Below, in pieces: positions 36,810-48,473 of a stretch of 64,000 bases of DNA; position 1 is the stretch's first letter; the number at the start of each line of letters is the position of its first letter. The translations under genes and the position numbers were made by a program. The notes beneath the pieces were generated by a model that was not told the origin of the DNA, made no database searches, and was given only the letters and a program-made list of their open reading frames with translations. Source of the stretch: Agrocybe praecox (Eukaryota > Basidiomycota > Agaricomycetes > Agaricales > Agrocybaceae); NCBI GenBank assembly GCA_964017145.1, contig OZ024846.1, forward strand, positions 1,612,001 to 1,676,000. Direction: 5' to 3'.

Positions 36810-37895
36810 ATGAAGTATATAGAAATACCGGCTCTATCACATCTCGCACAGTCCCTCACACACGAAGGGCCAGAATGCTCGGTTCACACCCGTATGGAGG
36901 CGTACAGCTGCAAGAACATCAAACGAGACAAGAAACTCTTCAAAACTTTGGAGAGCGCGTACCAGGAAGACATTTCCAATTCTCCTCCTCTGCCTTCATG
37001 GCTTGCTCTCGACCGCGAAGCTGAAATGACGCCTTTCGGACCTATAGACAAGCAAGCGTCGCGAAAGACGCTATACCTTCTTATCGCCACTCTGAACGTC
37101 GCGTTTCCGGACCACGAATTCTCTGATGTCCGCCCTTCACATTTTGTCAAAGAGGAAGACGGTGCAAACATCCTGCACGCCCTCAGCAACACCCTTATAT
37201 CACCACACCGTGCAGGCTCCAGTGCTCCACGCTCATATTCCTCCTATCCTCCCATGTCTCATGATTTCTTCCCTTCCTCCGAGCCCAGCTCTTCATCACC
37301 TTACGACAGAAAGATCCCGAGTCCGCTATCACCTCCTGCAATTGTCTCGGGCACCCATCCAACCTTATTTCGCCTTATTGACGACGTGATCGGATTATCG
37401 GAGTGCGAAGTCTTCTCGTATACACCGGAAATTGACACTGATCCGCACGCTAACGACTTCTCGGACGATGAAGACGACGTTGCCTCGGTAGCCGACGAGG
37501 GTTCTTCTAGTGAGGAGGACGCAACTTTCGAGTTCGACAATTATGACATCGACGAAGTGAAACCCGCCGTCCACAGAGCCGGGACCGCAATTCCGCCGCC
37601 TACGCCCCGTGCTGCAATAGACTATTCACTCTTCGACGAGCTCTCATCACCCATTTCCAGCGGTTTGAGATTGAGACGTCGCGGTGCCCTACTTTGGTCT
37701 TCTCATTGGTTCTTCCTGAACCGCAAGAGAAAGCGCATTCTGTTTATCTCCGTGTGGGCCAGATCAAGAGGCATAGGCAGAATGTATACTGGTGACGAGG
37801 ACGAATATACCTGGATGACGGAGGATGAGAGATTCACAGGATGGGAAGGGGATGCGGGACTGGGAGCTCGTGCTCTTGGGTTGAAGAGCCATTGA
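36810..37895 (+). CDS. MAF1: Maf1, repressor of RNA polymerase III
   Basis: Nutrient- and stress-responsive repressor of Pol III, working downstream of TORC1/PKA. A single uninterrupted 361-codon frame, unusual in this intron-rich region. Family landmarks: MKYIEIPALSHLAQSL; LFKTLESAYQEDISNSPPLP; TLYLLIATLNVAFPDHEFSD then VRPSHFVKE; LIDDVIGLSECEVFSYTPE; and the highly conserved C-terminal box LLWSSHWFFLNRKRKRILF, followed by ISVWARSRG. The central Ser/Pro-rich loop (residues about 135-175) and acidic stretch (DFSDDEDDVAS, SSSEEDATFEFD) are the usual variable linker carrying regulatory phosphosites. Confidence 0.93.
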   Translation: MKYIEIPALSHLAQSLTHEGPECSVHTRMEAYSCKNIKRDKKLFKTLESAYQEDISNSPPLPSWLALDREAEMTPFGPIDKQASRKTLYLLIATLNVAFPDHEFSDVRPSHFVKEEDGANILHALSNTLISPHRAGSSAPRSYSSYPPMSHDFFPSSEPSSSSPYDRKIPSPLSPPAIVSGTHPTLFRLIDDVIGLSECEVFSYTPEIDTDPHANDFSDDEDDVASVADEGSSSEEDATFEFDNYDIDEVKPAVHRAGTAIPPPTPRAAIDYSLFDELSSPISSGLRLRRRGALLWSSHWFFLNRKRKRILFISVWARSRGIGRMYTGDEDEYTWMTEDERFTGWEGDAGLGARALGLKSH

Positions 37896-39129
37896 TTCTC
37901 CATCGTGCTGGATGCCACTCAGAACGTAAGTATAAGATAAAAAGCAGCAAACAGCGGCGCTCTAACCTTCATATACATACCCAGCAATGCTTTTAATACC
38001 CCCACCCTCTATCATCCTGTACTCTTCGTTGAGAACGATCTTCCCGTAATATGGCGCAACCCCTATATGATTATTCCATTCTATTTTCATATCCTTGTAT
38101 TTATATCAGTCTTTTTCTGTATCATTTCTGGATATTTTAATCACATACGACAGTATAATTTCTTGGATTGGTTCGTTCTTCGCAGTTCCTATTGTTCCCG
38201 CCCAATTTTTGTCGTTAATATGATTCTTGATGAATTTTTAGATAAAATTTTGCTTGGAGATTGTGAAAGCGTCCTAAAAGATATCAATCCAACGTCAGGA
38301 AGGAAATCTTTATGGGTACACATACCTTGTAGAACCTAACTCGACTTCCGATACCATTGCATTCATGTACTCCACATGATGAGGAGTACCGATGGCAATA
38401 TACCTTACGTGCAGTCAACGTGTCATAAGATGTGGGAGACGAATATAGAGAGAAGAGAGACGGTGTTGAACCTTCCGGTGAATTTGTTGCAACTTTTTTG
38501 GGCGGGCGACCGACAAATTGAATTTGAAATGACTCCATCGATGGAGGCCATGTGACTCTATTTATTATCTTGCCGAAATCGGAACCGGCATAACCCGGAA
38601 TTTCAATTTTAGACTACTAGTTCTCCGTCTCCACTGTTATTCATCTACTATGCTTCAGGCCTCAGGCTTCAGCGCTGAACATCCCAAACTCCACTCGATC
38701 CAATACGTATGAACAACTCCGTGGTGTATGGAATATTTGGCTTTGGAAAATAGTGATATCATTTTTCAAGTCAATCAATGAGGCCTGGTGAACAGTTCAT
38801 TTCCCCTGCAGCGTCACGTACTTGGGCACCTGTGCGCTGTGCAGACACAAGGCAAGGATTATCCACCATTTTCGCGGAGAAAGCAATACGAAGAATCATG
38901 AAGATGTGCTCATTTTATTTTATTTTTGGCCAATACCCATCCCATAAATATGCTGATAAATGACACGCACTCTTAATGAAATGATTCTCCACTAGGCGCC
39001 GCAGTTTCTCTCTTCTGCTTGTCAACTTGGAACTACTACAGTCTCCAATGCTCCAGCTTCTGGATAAACCTGTCGGATATATAGGGCCACAGAATCCAAC
39101 TGAACCAGAGCAATGTAAATTTCTCAACG
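37896..39129. other. Long gap; possible small minus-strand gene at 38.2-38.5 kb
   Basis: 1.23 kb without a confident gene. On the minus strand a frame from 38538 (MESFQIQFVGRPPKKVATNS) looks mildly protein-like. Downstream pieces IAIGTPHHVEYMNAMVSEVE (around 38330-38400) and KILSKNSSRIILTTKIGREQ-stop (about 38189-38250) could be its later exons, but I could not find a consistent set of splice phases. I do not recognise any family. The rest is AT-rich and shows nothing. Confidence 0.3.
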
Positions 39130-41225
39130 ATGTTTCCTCCTGAAGGGCCTTCACTCCGAAAAGCTTCTCTTCCACCAAGAATCCCTCAGGCTTCACATCG
39201 TCATGCTGCTCCTTCTGGTCCATGGCCTTGGTCAGACATGGTGGAGGAGGATGTACCGTTTTCTTTACGAGCCTTCGACGAAACAGATTCGATTGATCCT
39301 GAAAAAGTATCCGAAGACGATGACTGGCGAAAATATCCTGCCCTTTACTTTCCCAACTGGACGGAACAACGCGTCGCCAAAAGCGGGATAGCTAAACTGA
39401 CATCCTCAAGGGTAGCAAAAGCTCCTTGTGTCATATATCAGATCGACGTCGACCAGACTGGACACTTCTCGCAGCCAGGTCAACATGTTGTGATGAACGG
39501 ACAAGAAGAGGAGTTTTGGGAGACGATGACAGTAAGGCTTGCCCCCTGACTATCTGTTGTCTTAGGCTGACAGTTTCATGACTCATAGACTAAAAGATCA
39601 GATGGCAACAGAGTTCGTTTGCTCTTTGTAGAAAATCTGTCGGGCAGCGTTCTGCAGATGTTGGGAACCATGTAAGGTGGCCCACGTTTCTTCCCTAAAA
39701 TACATCTGACGACTGCGTATAGGTATAAAATAGAGCCGTTCTTCTTTTCTTCCTCTCTGAACTGGATACCATCTCGCTATCAAGAAGATGTACGACAAAA
39801 TCAAGGGGATCGTAGGTATTCTTATTAGGTCGTATATTTTTGCTGTTATAACCCTCAATTTACATATAGACATCACAATCACGCTCACTTTTCTAAGGAC
39901 GATGCCGAATCCATTGACAGTTCCCAATACCCCCGCCAGTGGGGGGCAGTTCTTCTCACAGATCCTGTCCCGTGCCGGGACAGCAACTATCGACACACAA
40001 GCACCTTTGGTATTGCGATCCAGTATGTATTTTCAAGCTTTCGGGAGAAGTCAAGTATTCTCATAAAACAATAGACGATAGAATCCTTCTGCTCGATCTT
40101 CTTGCATTTCATATGGTACGCCGTAAAGACAGCAGCACAGTCATATCATACCATCCCACTCCTGAGTGGAAGAGTACAAGTGCTCGCTATCTCCACTCCC
40201 GAGTCCGGTACGCGGGGGAAAGCGTATACTGGCAGTCTAATTTTCGACAGTCCCAGGATCCGACTTTCGTGTTGCTCTGTATGCTCTGGTATGCATTATA
40301 CGCGTGGGATGAAGCATTGGAAAATCTATATGTTCACATTTGCTGGCTAGTAAGCTAGGAGATCTGTCCTTGTCTACTCGAATAACCTCATGCAAAATAT
40401 CAGGAATCGCGCGTCCTAGTAACGAATGACATACACTTGACTCGGGAACTACACATCATTAGGGCGTCTCTCCTACATTATGCATCTTTGTTGGAGAGCT
40501 TCCGAAAAACTGTGCTATTTGTGCGCAACACTCCCAACCCTGCCATGCAAGATCAATCAGACGAAAGCAGGACCAAGGATCTCATGAACCAAGAGAGCGA
40601 AACTTTGCTGTCTGAAATAGAACGCCTGGAAATGTTTCGGAAGATGCAGGAGATGAGACTGGAAAATGTGATGAACCTTGTACGTGCTTATCTATGCTCA
40701 TAGACATCACCAACACGTCACTGATGAATCCAGGCATTTGCAAGCGTAAACTTTCAGGATAGCCGAGATATGCAGCGACTCTCAGAGGCCTCGCTGCGGG
40801 ACGGAGCTGGTCAGTGTACTTGGATTATGGTGAAGTTGAGCACATAGGTTTAACTTGTTTCCAGTGATGAAGCAGATATCATACCTGACCATGGTATTTT
40901 TGCCCGCCACGTTTGTTGCTGTGAGAGCAATCAAAAGATTTCATTATGTACAGTCCAGACGGCTGACGCACGACTACAGACTATATTCGGGATGAACATA
41001 TCAAGCTTGCAGGACGGATCTCTAGGAACGCCGGCGGAATACATCGCAGTCGCGATTCCTCTGACGGCGCTGACGGTTTGGGTTATCGTGGGCCTTCATT
41101 CGAACGAAGGACCCGACACATCAGAAAATAGCTTTATGCAGCGCCTACGTTGGCCATATCACTCCCTGCAGCGTGCGTGGCGTCAAGTAATGCAAAAGAA
41201 AAGAGTCAATGAAGGAGTAGTTTGA
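39130..41225 (+). CDS. CorA-like divalent cation transporter family protein
   Basis: Membrane protein with a CorA-type C-terminus: VMKQISYLTMVFLPATFVAT then IFGMNISS, containing the GMN pore signature, then a second helix (EYIAVAIPLTALTVWVIVGL) and a short basic tail. The large N-terminal cytosolic part is split by many introns (MFPPEGPSLRKASLPPRIPQ; DWRKYPALYFPNWTEQRVAK; KIEPFFFSSSLNWIPSRYQE; GDHITITLTFLRT). A long helix precedes the pore (LSEIERLEMFRKMQEMRLEN). This arrangement is common in basidiomycete CorA-like proteins with a divergent cytosolic domain; transport has not been shown for them. The outer boundaries are good, but the splice pattern between 39.6 and 40.4 kb is approximate. 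Confidence 0.75.
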
Positions 41226-41435
41226 TGATCGTGTGCATTGGTTGACACATGTTGCTCGTAACGCGTACTAGTCTCCCTTGCGCCACGCGATCCGTTGTAC
41301 AATATTATACAGATATAATTTATGATTTATGAAACCGGCCAATGCATCTGAACGGAACCACGAGCGGATATCCATGTGGATTTCGAACGTGCAGTGTCCT
41401 GTAAAAGGGAGCCGGTGATCAGTGATCCGCTCCCC

Positions 41436-41886
41436 CTAAGATGGATCCGACATTGAGTCCGGATACATCTGCTTCAGCCGCCTGTACTTCCTGAGGGAAT
41501 ATAAGGCGAGCGTTTCTAGACATCCAAAAGTCAATATGAAGAGAAAAGACACATAAAAACAGGGTCTCCTAGGTACCTTTCTTGATATATTCACCCAATT
41601 TGAGTGCGTTCTCGATTTCATCTTTGTCGGTGAGATTTCTGTTCTCTATTACAGTTCGAATGAACATGGAATCACTTGATTAAAATAGAGAAAGACTGTA
41701 CTTTCAAATAGTTTGCGCATCCTGCCATTAAAGTCGTACCTGTAATTACTCTTGGTTGTGAATATGGTACTCTCAGACCAGACATTGAGATATGAAGACA
41801 GACGAAGGGTCGGGGTAATCACGTCCGAGTCTATGAAGTTCCTTGTATAGAGAAAGAGCCCTTAGCCGTGTCGAGTTACATGCCAT
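41436..41886 (-). CDS. LYR-motif protein, ETFRF1/LYRM5 type
   Basis: Small mitochondrial LYR protein; the human relative regulates electron-transfer flavoprotein. It becomes visible only when four small exons are joined. Exon 1 from 41886 gives MACNSTRLRALSLYKELHRL, GRDYPDPS; exon 2 gives YDFNGRMRKLFEK; exon 3 gives NRNLTDKDEIENALKLGEYI, KK; exon 4 gives ETLALYSLRKYRRLKQMYPD, SMSDPS, with the stop at 41436-41438. Splice phases fit GT-AG at each step. The LYK (LYR-type) triad, the Y-P pair, the conserved downstream Phe, and the ending GEY..KE..ALY.LRKYR..KQ.Y align residue by residue with my memory of LYRM5. Total is about 89 residues, the expected length. Confidence 0.82.
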
Positions 41887-42603
41887 CCCTGGATCAGCTT
41901 GGACGTTCAAGGTATAAAAGTATTGCTCGTTGCAATCTGTAGTCAAGAGAGAAGGGTCTCCGTGGGAAAGTTCAAATAAGGCTCAGCGGCCGCGCTCATT
42001 AATCTCAGCATCTATTCGACCGGACAAAATGCACATAGAGATTATAATAAGACCTCAGGCCTCGATAACAATGCTCATTAGCACTGGAACAACATGTGCC
42101 TTTTTCACTCTCAGTCTGATATTTCACATTGCTCAATCCATCCTTGTTGTTGTTGTTTAATCTTAGCAATCGGCTTACTGCCCCGAAAACTTGAAGCTGA
42201 TTCAGAGTCAAGCCGAGTCATAAAAGTTTTCTGGCACACGACAGTTTTTTTGGGATAATTGGATCTGGCGCAATGGACAGATCCAAGGCTGTAACGGGGC
42301 CATAGAGGGCCAGAATAGTGTGCCGGAAGTATTGCCATAATGTACCTGTCGTTATTTTTAGTCTTATACATATAGTATTTTGACGCCAAGAGCAGAAATA
42401 TCACACTGCGGCACACATGTGGCTCACCTGATTGGCTGTGAACTACGAACAAACGTTTGTTAATTCCCAAATGCAGTTATCTCCAGAATGATGGACTTCA
42501 GTCTCGTCGGGCACGGCCACCTGTTTCTCTCTTTAAAAGGTGATATTCATGGAAATATTTAAACGCAGGTTCCTTTCCTTGTATCCCACCCCTTTAGACC
42601 CAA
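41887..42603. promoter_or_regulatory. Divergent promoter region, LYR protein / phosphate transporter
   Basis: 717 bp between divergent genes. I looked for a CACGTG box (Pho4-type) upstream of the transporter and found none. Short ORFs here have no supporting features. Confidence 0.4.
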
Positions 42604-44812
42604 ATGGCCAGCTACCACGAGAAGAGCTCGACGAGTTCCTCCAAGGAAAGGGTTTCTAACCGCGTCGATGTACCTTTTACTCTCGACGAGCGTCGACGAG
42701 CAGCTTTAGCTGAGGTTGACAATGCTAAATTCTCGTGCGTATCTTCTCTGGTTGCTTTAATAGTTATTTATCGTCCACAGTTGGTTCCATGCTAAAGTCT
42801 GTCTCGTTGCGGGAGTTGGCTTCTTCACCGATGCGTGAGTCGGGAAAAACCACCTTCACAAATAAAGGGATATTGACGCGCTTGATTATCTAGCTACGAT
42901 ATCTTCGCAATCAACATTGCTTCCACCATGTTGGGATATGTCTACGGCAAAGGTAAGCCGCTCATTTGTGGGGAAATCTGTGTGGACAATTTACAAACAA
43001 CTTATATTTCCAGGTCAGAAACTGAACGCCCATCAAGATCTGGGTGTTAAAGTCGCCACCCCAGTGGGTACTCTTGTCGGTCAACTCATATTCGGATGGT
43101 TGGCAGATATTGTCGGACGCAAAAAAATGTGTGCGTATAAACATCTTCATCCATCTATATATTGATTTTTGACTTGCTTCTGTTTTAGACGGTGTCGAAC
43201 TCATGATCATCATTGTCGCTACTTTTGCCCAAGCTTTGTCTGGATCAGCAGCTGCAGTACACATCATCGGAGCTCTAGTTGTGTGGCGGTTTATCGTGCG
43301 TCTTCCTCTTCTCCTCTGTTATCTCTCGATATCATATTTATATTTTGTTTAGATGGGCGTCGGTATAGGAGGAGATTATCCACTAAGCGCCGTAATCTCT
43401 TCTGAGTTCGCTTCTACTAAGATTCGAGGCCGCATGATGACAAGCGTATTCGCAATGCAAGGTTGGGGCAACTTCAGTGAGTACAGTGCTTCTGAGAGCC
43501 TATATCTTACTAATCACAGCATTGCCGTTCTAGCCGCTGCCCTTGTTGCTTTCATTATCACGGCAGCTTACAAGAGCGCCATCTTGAAAGACTCGCCCAC
43601 TCAGTTGGACTCCGTCGATTTCATGTGGCGTCTCCTCATCGGTCTCGGTGCTGTACCTGGATGTGTGGCGCTCTACTTCCGGCTCACCATCCCAGAAACT
43701 CCTCGTTTCACCATGGACATTGAACGCAATATTGACCGCGCCACCCATGATATCAAGAACGTATTAACGGAGACTAATGAAAAAGTCGACGAGGACACCT
43801 TCGTCCAACGTATAGAAGCTCCCAAAGCTAGCTGGGCAGATTTCAAGGCTCATTTTGGTCAAGCGAAAAACTTCAAAATCCTCTTTGGAACTGCATATTC
43901 ATGGTTTGCTCTGGATGTTCGTCTTTCAAAACTTCTCTTGTTGGACGTAGACTAAAGAGTGTATATATTCACAGATCGCTTTCTACGGTCTCAGTCTCAA
44001 TTCGGGCATCATCCTCCAAGCTATCGGTTTCGGCACTCCTGTAACCCCCGGTACCCTTGGTGTCTACGAGAATCTGAAGAACATTTGCGTCGGAAACTTG
44101 ATTCTTTCTGCTGCGGGCCTAGTTCCAGGCTACTATGCCTCATTCCTACTCATCGACTCGTGGGGCCGTAGACCTATACAGCTCATGGGTTTCATCGTCC
44201 TGACAATTCTATTTGCCGTTCTTGGTACGCTTTTTTGTATGAAGGATACTTGATTCATTATATTGACGTTTTTACAGGCTTTGGGTACGACAAGCTGATC
44301 GAAACTGCCGCCTCTAAGAAAGCCTTCGTATTCCTGTACTGCCTGGCCAATTTCTTCCAGAACTTTGGACCCAACACAACTACGTTCGTCATTCCTGGAG
44401 AGATTTTCCCTACTCGATACCGTTCTACCGCCCACGGTATCTCTGCTGCATCCGGAAAACTTGGTGCCATTGTGGCCCAGGTTGGCTTCAGTCAGCTCAA
44501 GGATATTGGAGGTACAAACATGTTTGTGAAACACATGTAGGTCACTTCAATTAGCGCGGTATTTCTACTTTACTGATTCTTTTGGCTCACAGCCTTGAAA
44601 TATTTGCCTTCTTCATGTTGACCGGCATTGGCTCAACACTTCTTCTGCCTGAGACAAAGGGCCTTTCCCTAGAAGAACTTTCAAATGAGGACCAAGACGG
44701 ATTCGTAAAAAGCTCAAATCGTGAGTATTCTCACAACCTATCTGTTCATTGAAATCATCCTTATGTCATGGCCATAGACAAAGATCTTTCCACTCGCGCG
44801 TCTAATCTTTAA
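42604..44812 (+). CDS. PHO84: Pho84-like inorganic phosphate transporter (MFS, PHS family)
   Basis: Plasma-membrane phosphate:H+ symporter with 12 helices. Joined exons: [56 protein letters not shown]; then the family loop [33 protein letters not shown]; the MFS/PHS signature [29 protein letters not shown]; the central loop with [40 protein letters not shown]; and the C-terminal half [40 protein letters not shown]. The end is [20 protein letters not shown] then [11 protein letters not shown], with TAA at 44810-44812. The GGDYPLSA block is diagnostic for PHS transporters. Complete. Confidence 0.93.
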
Positions 44813-45088
44813 CGCCCCCATTGCCTATTTAGGCAATTGGACACACGCCCTACTTTTTTTTCTTTCTAACCCGGTTTATCTGTAACTTATATATTCACGA
44901 TACCTGTAATTACCCACGAGAAATTCGAAATAAATATTACGCCACATTTGATACCATCAAATTACGCAGAGTGACAGTAAATAATATGATACTTCAAGTT
45001 TGTTGATGCGAAAGGGTCCGCCTCATGTCATGCCATGTCACGTCGCGTTCATAAAATGAGGCATTAAGCTCGAATGTATGACTCTTAC

Positions 45089-47963
45089 TTAGCCTATATT
45101 CATCTCATCTGCATTAGACCCAGTAACTAATTCTGATGGGGCTTTTTCCTTGCCTTTTCCGGATCCGGAGGCATACGCACGATATTTTTGTTTCAGTGTT
45201 TTGACTGCCACCTTGAATTCAGCGTCAATGGCTCCTGCAGACGGAGGGGCCACGACAGAACTCTCCAGGGCCGTGTTGAGGAGCTCTAATATGTGGGGAT
45301 TAATGGGGTCAATGCTGAGTGCCTAGCAAACGACAGCTTGTCAGTTTTTTGAAGTCCCGTATCAATCGAAATTCTCACTTCATGGTACTTAACAATAGCT
45401 TTATCCAAGTGGTTCATCAGGTGGTACACAATACCGAGGAACCCATATGCAGTGGCATTCTGCGGATCTAATTCGAGAACTTTTTGATATGCTGCGCGGG
45501 CATCTTCCAGTCGCCTGGAATGGAAAAATAGATTGAACAATCGTTCAAACAAGGGTGTCCGAAGGGTTGCAACCTACTTTAGTTTACGATAGCACGTTCC
45601 CAGGTTAAGATAGGTTGTTGCCCACGCCTTCTGCGTGCTTTGAGTCACCTGTGCCAGGTCCAGAGCTTCTTGGAATAGTTGGGCGGCTTTCTCAAAGCTG
45701 TATGATAGGGGATATGTTAGACGGGAAATAACAAGTCGGAGAAGTTGAACCTACTCTCCGTGATTGTATGCCATTACAGCACGTTCGTTCATTAAAAGAG
45801 GGTCACCGTCGCACATGGTATATGCTGCTTCCAGGGCTTCATCTGCAAGAGCGTAGTTTGACAGCATGATATGTTCCATGCCAACAAACATTAAGGGTAG
45901 ATGGGAGCTATAGTGCATGAATCAGTTTGTTAAACAGAAGGAAAGAAATTGCTATATGAACCCTGTGAACATACGAGCGCATGTAGAGTAGGCAGTGACG
46001 GCGTGGTCATGTTCTCCTTCGAGAGCAAAAGTATGACCGAAAGCTATCCATGCAGGTCCGAATCGAGGGTCCATCAATGAAGTTTTGCTGACAGTATCTT
46101 AATTGATTCTTCAGATCGACGCACTGAAAAAATAGACAACCCACCTGAAATACTGCCTCGCTTCGGCCCATTTACCCCCACTCAGATACCAGACACCAAC
46201 TGCGTACCAGCTGATGGCATTCTCGGGTTCACGATCAACCAATTCGTGAGCAAGGATGAATAGTTTAGAGTGAAGGTGTGATAAGTGGTACATGCTGGCT
46301 ATGTGTAAAGGTAGGGTTTGATTGTGAATGGCCACCAGCCCAAGGATTCTATCAACGATCAGGCACGCAAATTGTATGGTTATCGCAAGAAGAGGCTTAC
46401 CTAGACGTCATCGTGAAACAGTCCGCCCAACGGAAATTAGAATACAAGGCATCCGCAAAGCTGAATAAAACATCAGGGTTATCTCCCAAATTAAACTCGT
46501 CCACTAGTCTTTGACGGGCCACAGCATGTTCTTGAGCGTGTTTGAATTTCCTGAGGCGGGCCGTGTATATAAGTTGTACAAATTGAGCATCTTCAGGTGC
46601 TTGAGCTGCGTATGCTAAGCCCTGCACAAACTCCCATTCTTAGTGGGAAATATGAGGAACGTGCTTTGACGATAAGGTAAAGGGTGATATACCTTCATCT
46701 GGAGTCATCATTTCACTTGATATCAATTGTTCAAATGAATCGTAACATTTCACGTCGAGAGCAAGCGCCTCCATAAAACATTGCTTTGCTTGGTCTCCGC
46801 GATTTAGTTTGAGCATAAGGATCCCTCTAAGATGACACATGGATGCTTCAACCTATCCAGGCTGGTTAAGGGCAAATAGGTGTCACGCTGAATGTCATTT
46901 CTTACCTTGATTCCTCCGTCGACGTTTGGCACAGCGGGCCCACTTCTACCTATTGAGATAGACTTTAACAACGGCTATGGAACGTGGTTGATGCACACTG
47001 ACCAGAACCATTGAAAGGGTTAGCTTCTCCCAGCATCTCTGAAGCGTCGTTCCAGTGTCCCTGGCGAACCTGAAAATGAAATAACCAATTGGTAGGTATT
47101 ACTCTATCTGAAATCTGACTTGACTTACCTGGCAGAGTGCAGCAAGATATCTACAGGCTACACTCATGTCAACCAAACGCGATACTTTGTCTTGCATCTC
47201 CTCTGGGAGTTCGATGAGTCCACCTGGACCCATGGGTAAACGAGGCATCGATAGCATTAGTTGGGAGGCATCATATTCGCGACCTTTCCCTTTGGTTGTG
47301 GACTGGAAGTTTGACGGGTGTCCATTCGAGGATGGTGCTGATGGTTGTGGTACTTTGGAAGAGCTTGTTGGGAATGGGCGGGTCAGGAGACGCTCAGCGC
47401 GTGAGTACTGGTGAGTCATGAAGTATGTCTGCGCGAGCCAGAAAGCATCGTTCGCGTCGTCTACAGAAAAGGGCTCGTAAAAGCTGCATCCACAATATAG
47501 AGAGGAGCGTACTAGTCCAACTAAGAATTTTATCTCCCCAGAACGCGGCAGTATCATACAAGTGCTGCATTAACGCGTCGTGGCGCCACAGTCTCATCCT
47601 ATCAACCATTCCCCACTCGTATTCGCCTTCTTCATCGTCGGCATCGTCCTCTGAGTCTTGGAATACGTCCGTGGTGTCATTCGCGAGTGGATGTGCTCTT
47701 CCTAAACTTGATTTCCCGCGTCTGTGCTTTCTTGGAGACCGCTGAGGCGAAGATGCCAACAGAGATCTATTTGGATCTAATGAAGTGTTGGCGCGCGACA
47801 AAGTACTCGAATTCGCGTCCGCGTACGAATCCACAAGTGTTTGTGGACCAAAAGAGAATGTTGACCCTATGGATCCCCGCTGCCTTGACCCCGATGGCGA
47901 TGGCAAGCGAGGCATTGGGCCTGGCATCGCGTACATATTGAACGGTGGAGGTGTTGAAGGCAT
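45089..47963 (-). CDS. CDC16: Anaphase-promoting complex subunit 6 (Cdc16/Cut9)
   Basis: TPR scaffold subunit of the APC/C ubiquitin ligase. The Ser/Pro-rich N-terminus (MPSTPPPFNMYAMPGPMPRL; SSPQRSPRKHRRGKSS) and acidic DSEDDADDEEGEYEW precede the TPR superhelix: MRLWRHDALMQHLYDTAAFW, GDKILSWT; NDAFWLAQTYFMTHQYSRAE, RLL; CRYLAALC; KQCFMEALALDVKCYDSFEQ, L; LFILAHELVDREPENAISWY, AVG; and ARAAYQKVLELDPQNATAYG, FLG. The C-terminus (KTLKQKYRAYASGSGKGKEK to ADEMNIG) has its stop at 45089-45091. Many short introns split the repeats. Of the APC TPR subunits, the DTAAFWGDK opening and order match Apc6 rather than Apc3 or Apc8. Confidence 0.88.
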
Positions 47964-48473
47964 TGAGTTTAGTTAAGTACAAGTTGGGAGTCACTGAACC
48001 GAAATCTCAAGAATGCAATCAACTTGTTTGTCCTTATGGCGGCCCGGTTCGAAACACAATGCAAGTTCTCTTTTTACTATATCTTCCAAAATTCTCGTAT
48101 GTTTGGAAGTTTCGCTCACGTCTCTCTAAGAGAATTTCAAGTTGGAAGTCCAGGACTAAACCCGACGGTACTTTCCAACTGTTTAATACGATCCTCAGAT
48201 AATGGAATTCCCAAAAATTTTGTGTTTTCCAGTAGATGCTCGACTTTTCATCCCCTGCTATCATTAATCTATTTTGGAACACAAAAAGAGGTTACCTTTC
48301 AATGATAGAAGCTTGAGAGGGAGTAGCAACTTGTTAGAAGCCCATCTGCTGGATCACCATAAACATTAACAGGGGTTAGTTTTTTCTTTCACGAGAATAA
48401 ATTCCGATAATAAAAATCGCCGAGGTAGTTTATTAAAGACAGAGCAGACCAAAATGGGAGACAAAAAGCCATC
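47964..48473. other. Intergenic, no gene seen
   Basis: 510 bp between the APC6 start (minus) and the end of the next minus-strand gene. AT-rich, with only short frames. It probably carries the APC6 promoter. Confidence 0.4.

Noticed and set aside
2181..41886. Functional clustering of mitochondrial genes (citrate synthase, COX6B, mitofissin, Mgm1, LYR protein)
   Set aside because: The genes are scattered among unrelated ones over 40 kb on both strands; chance is sufficient given how many nuclear genes serve mitochondria.
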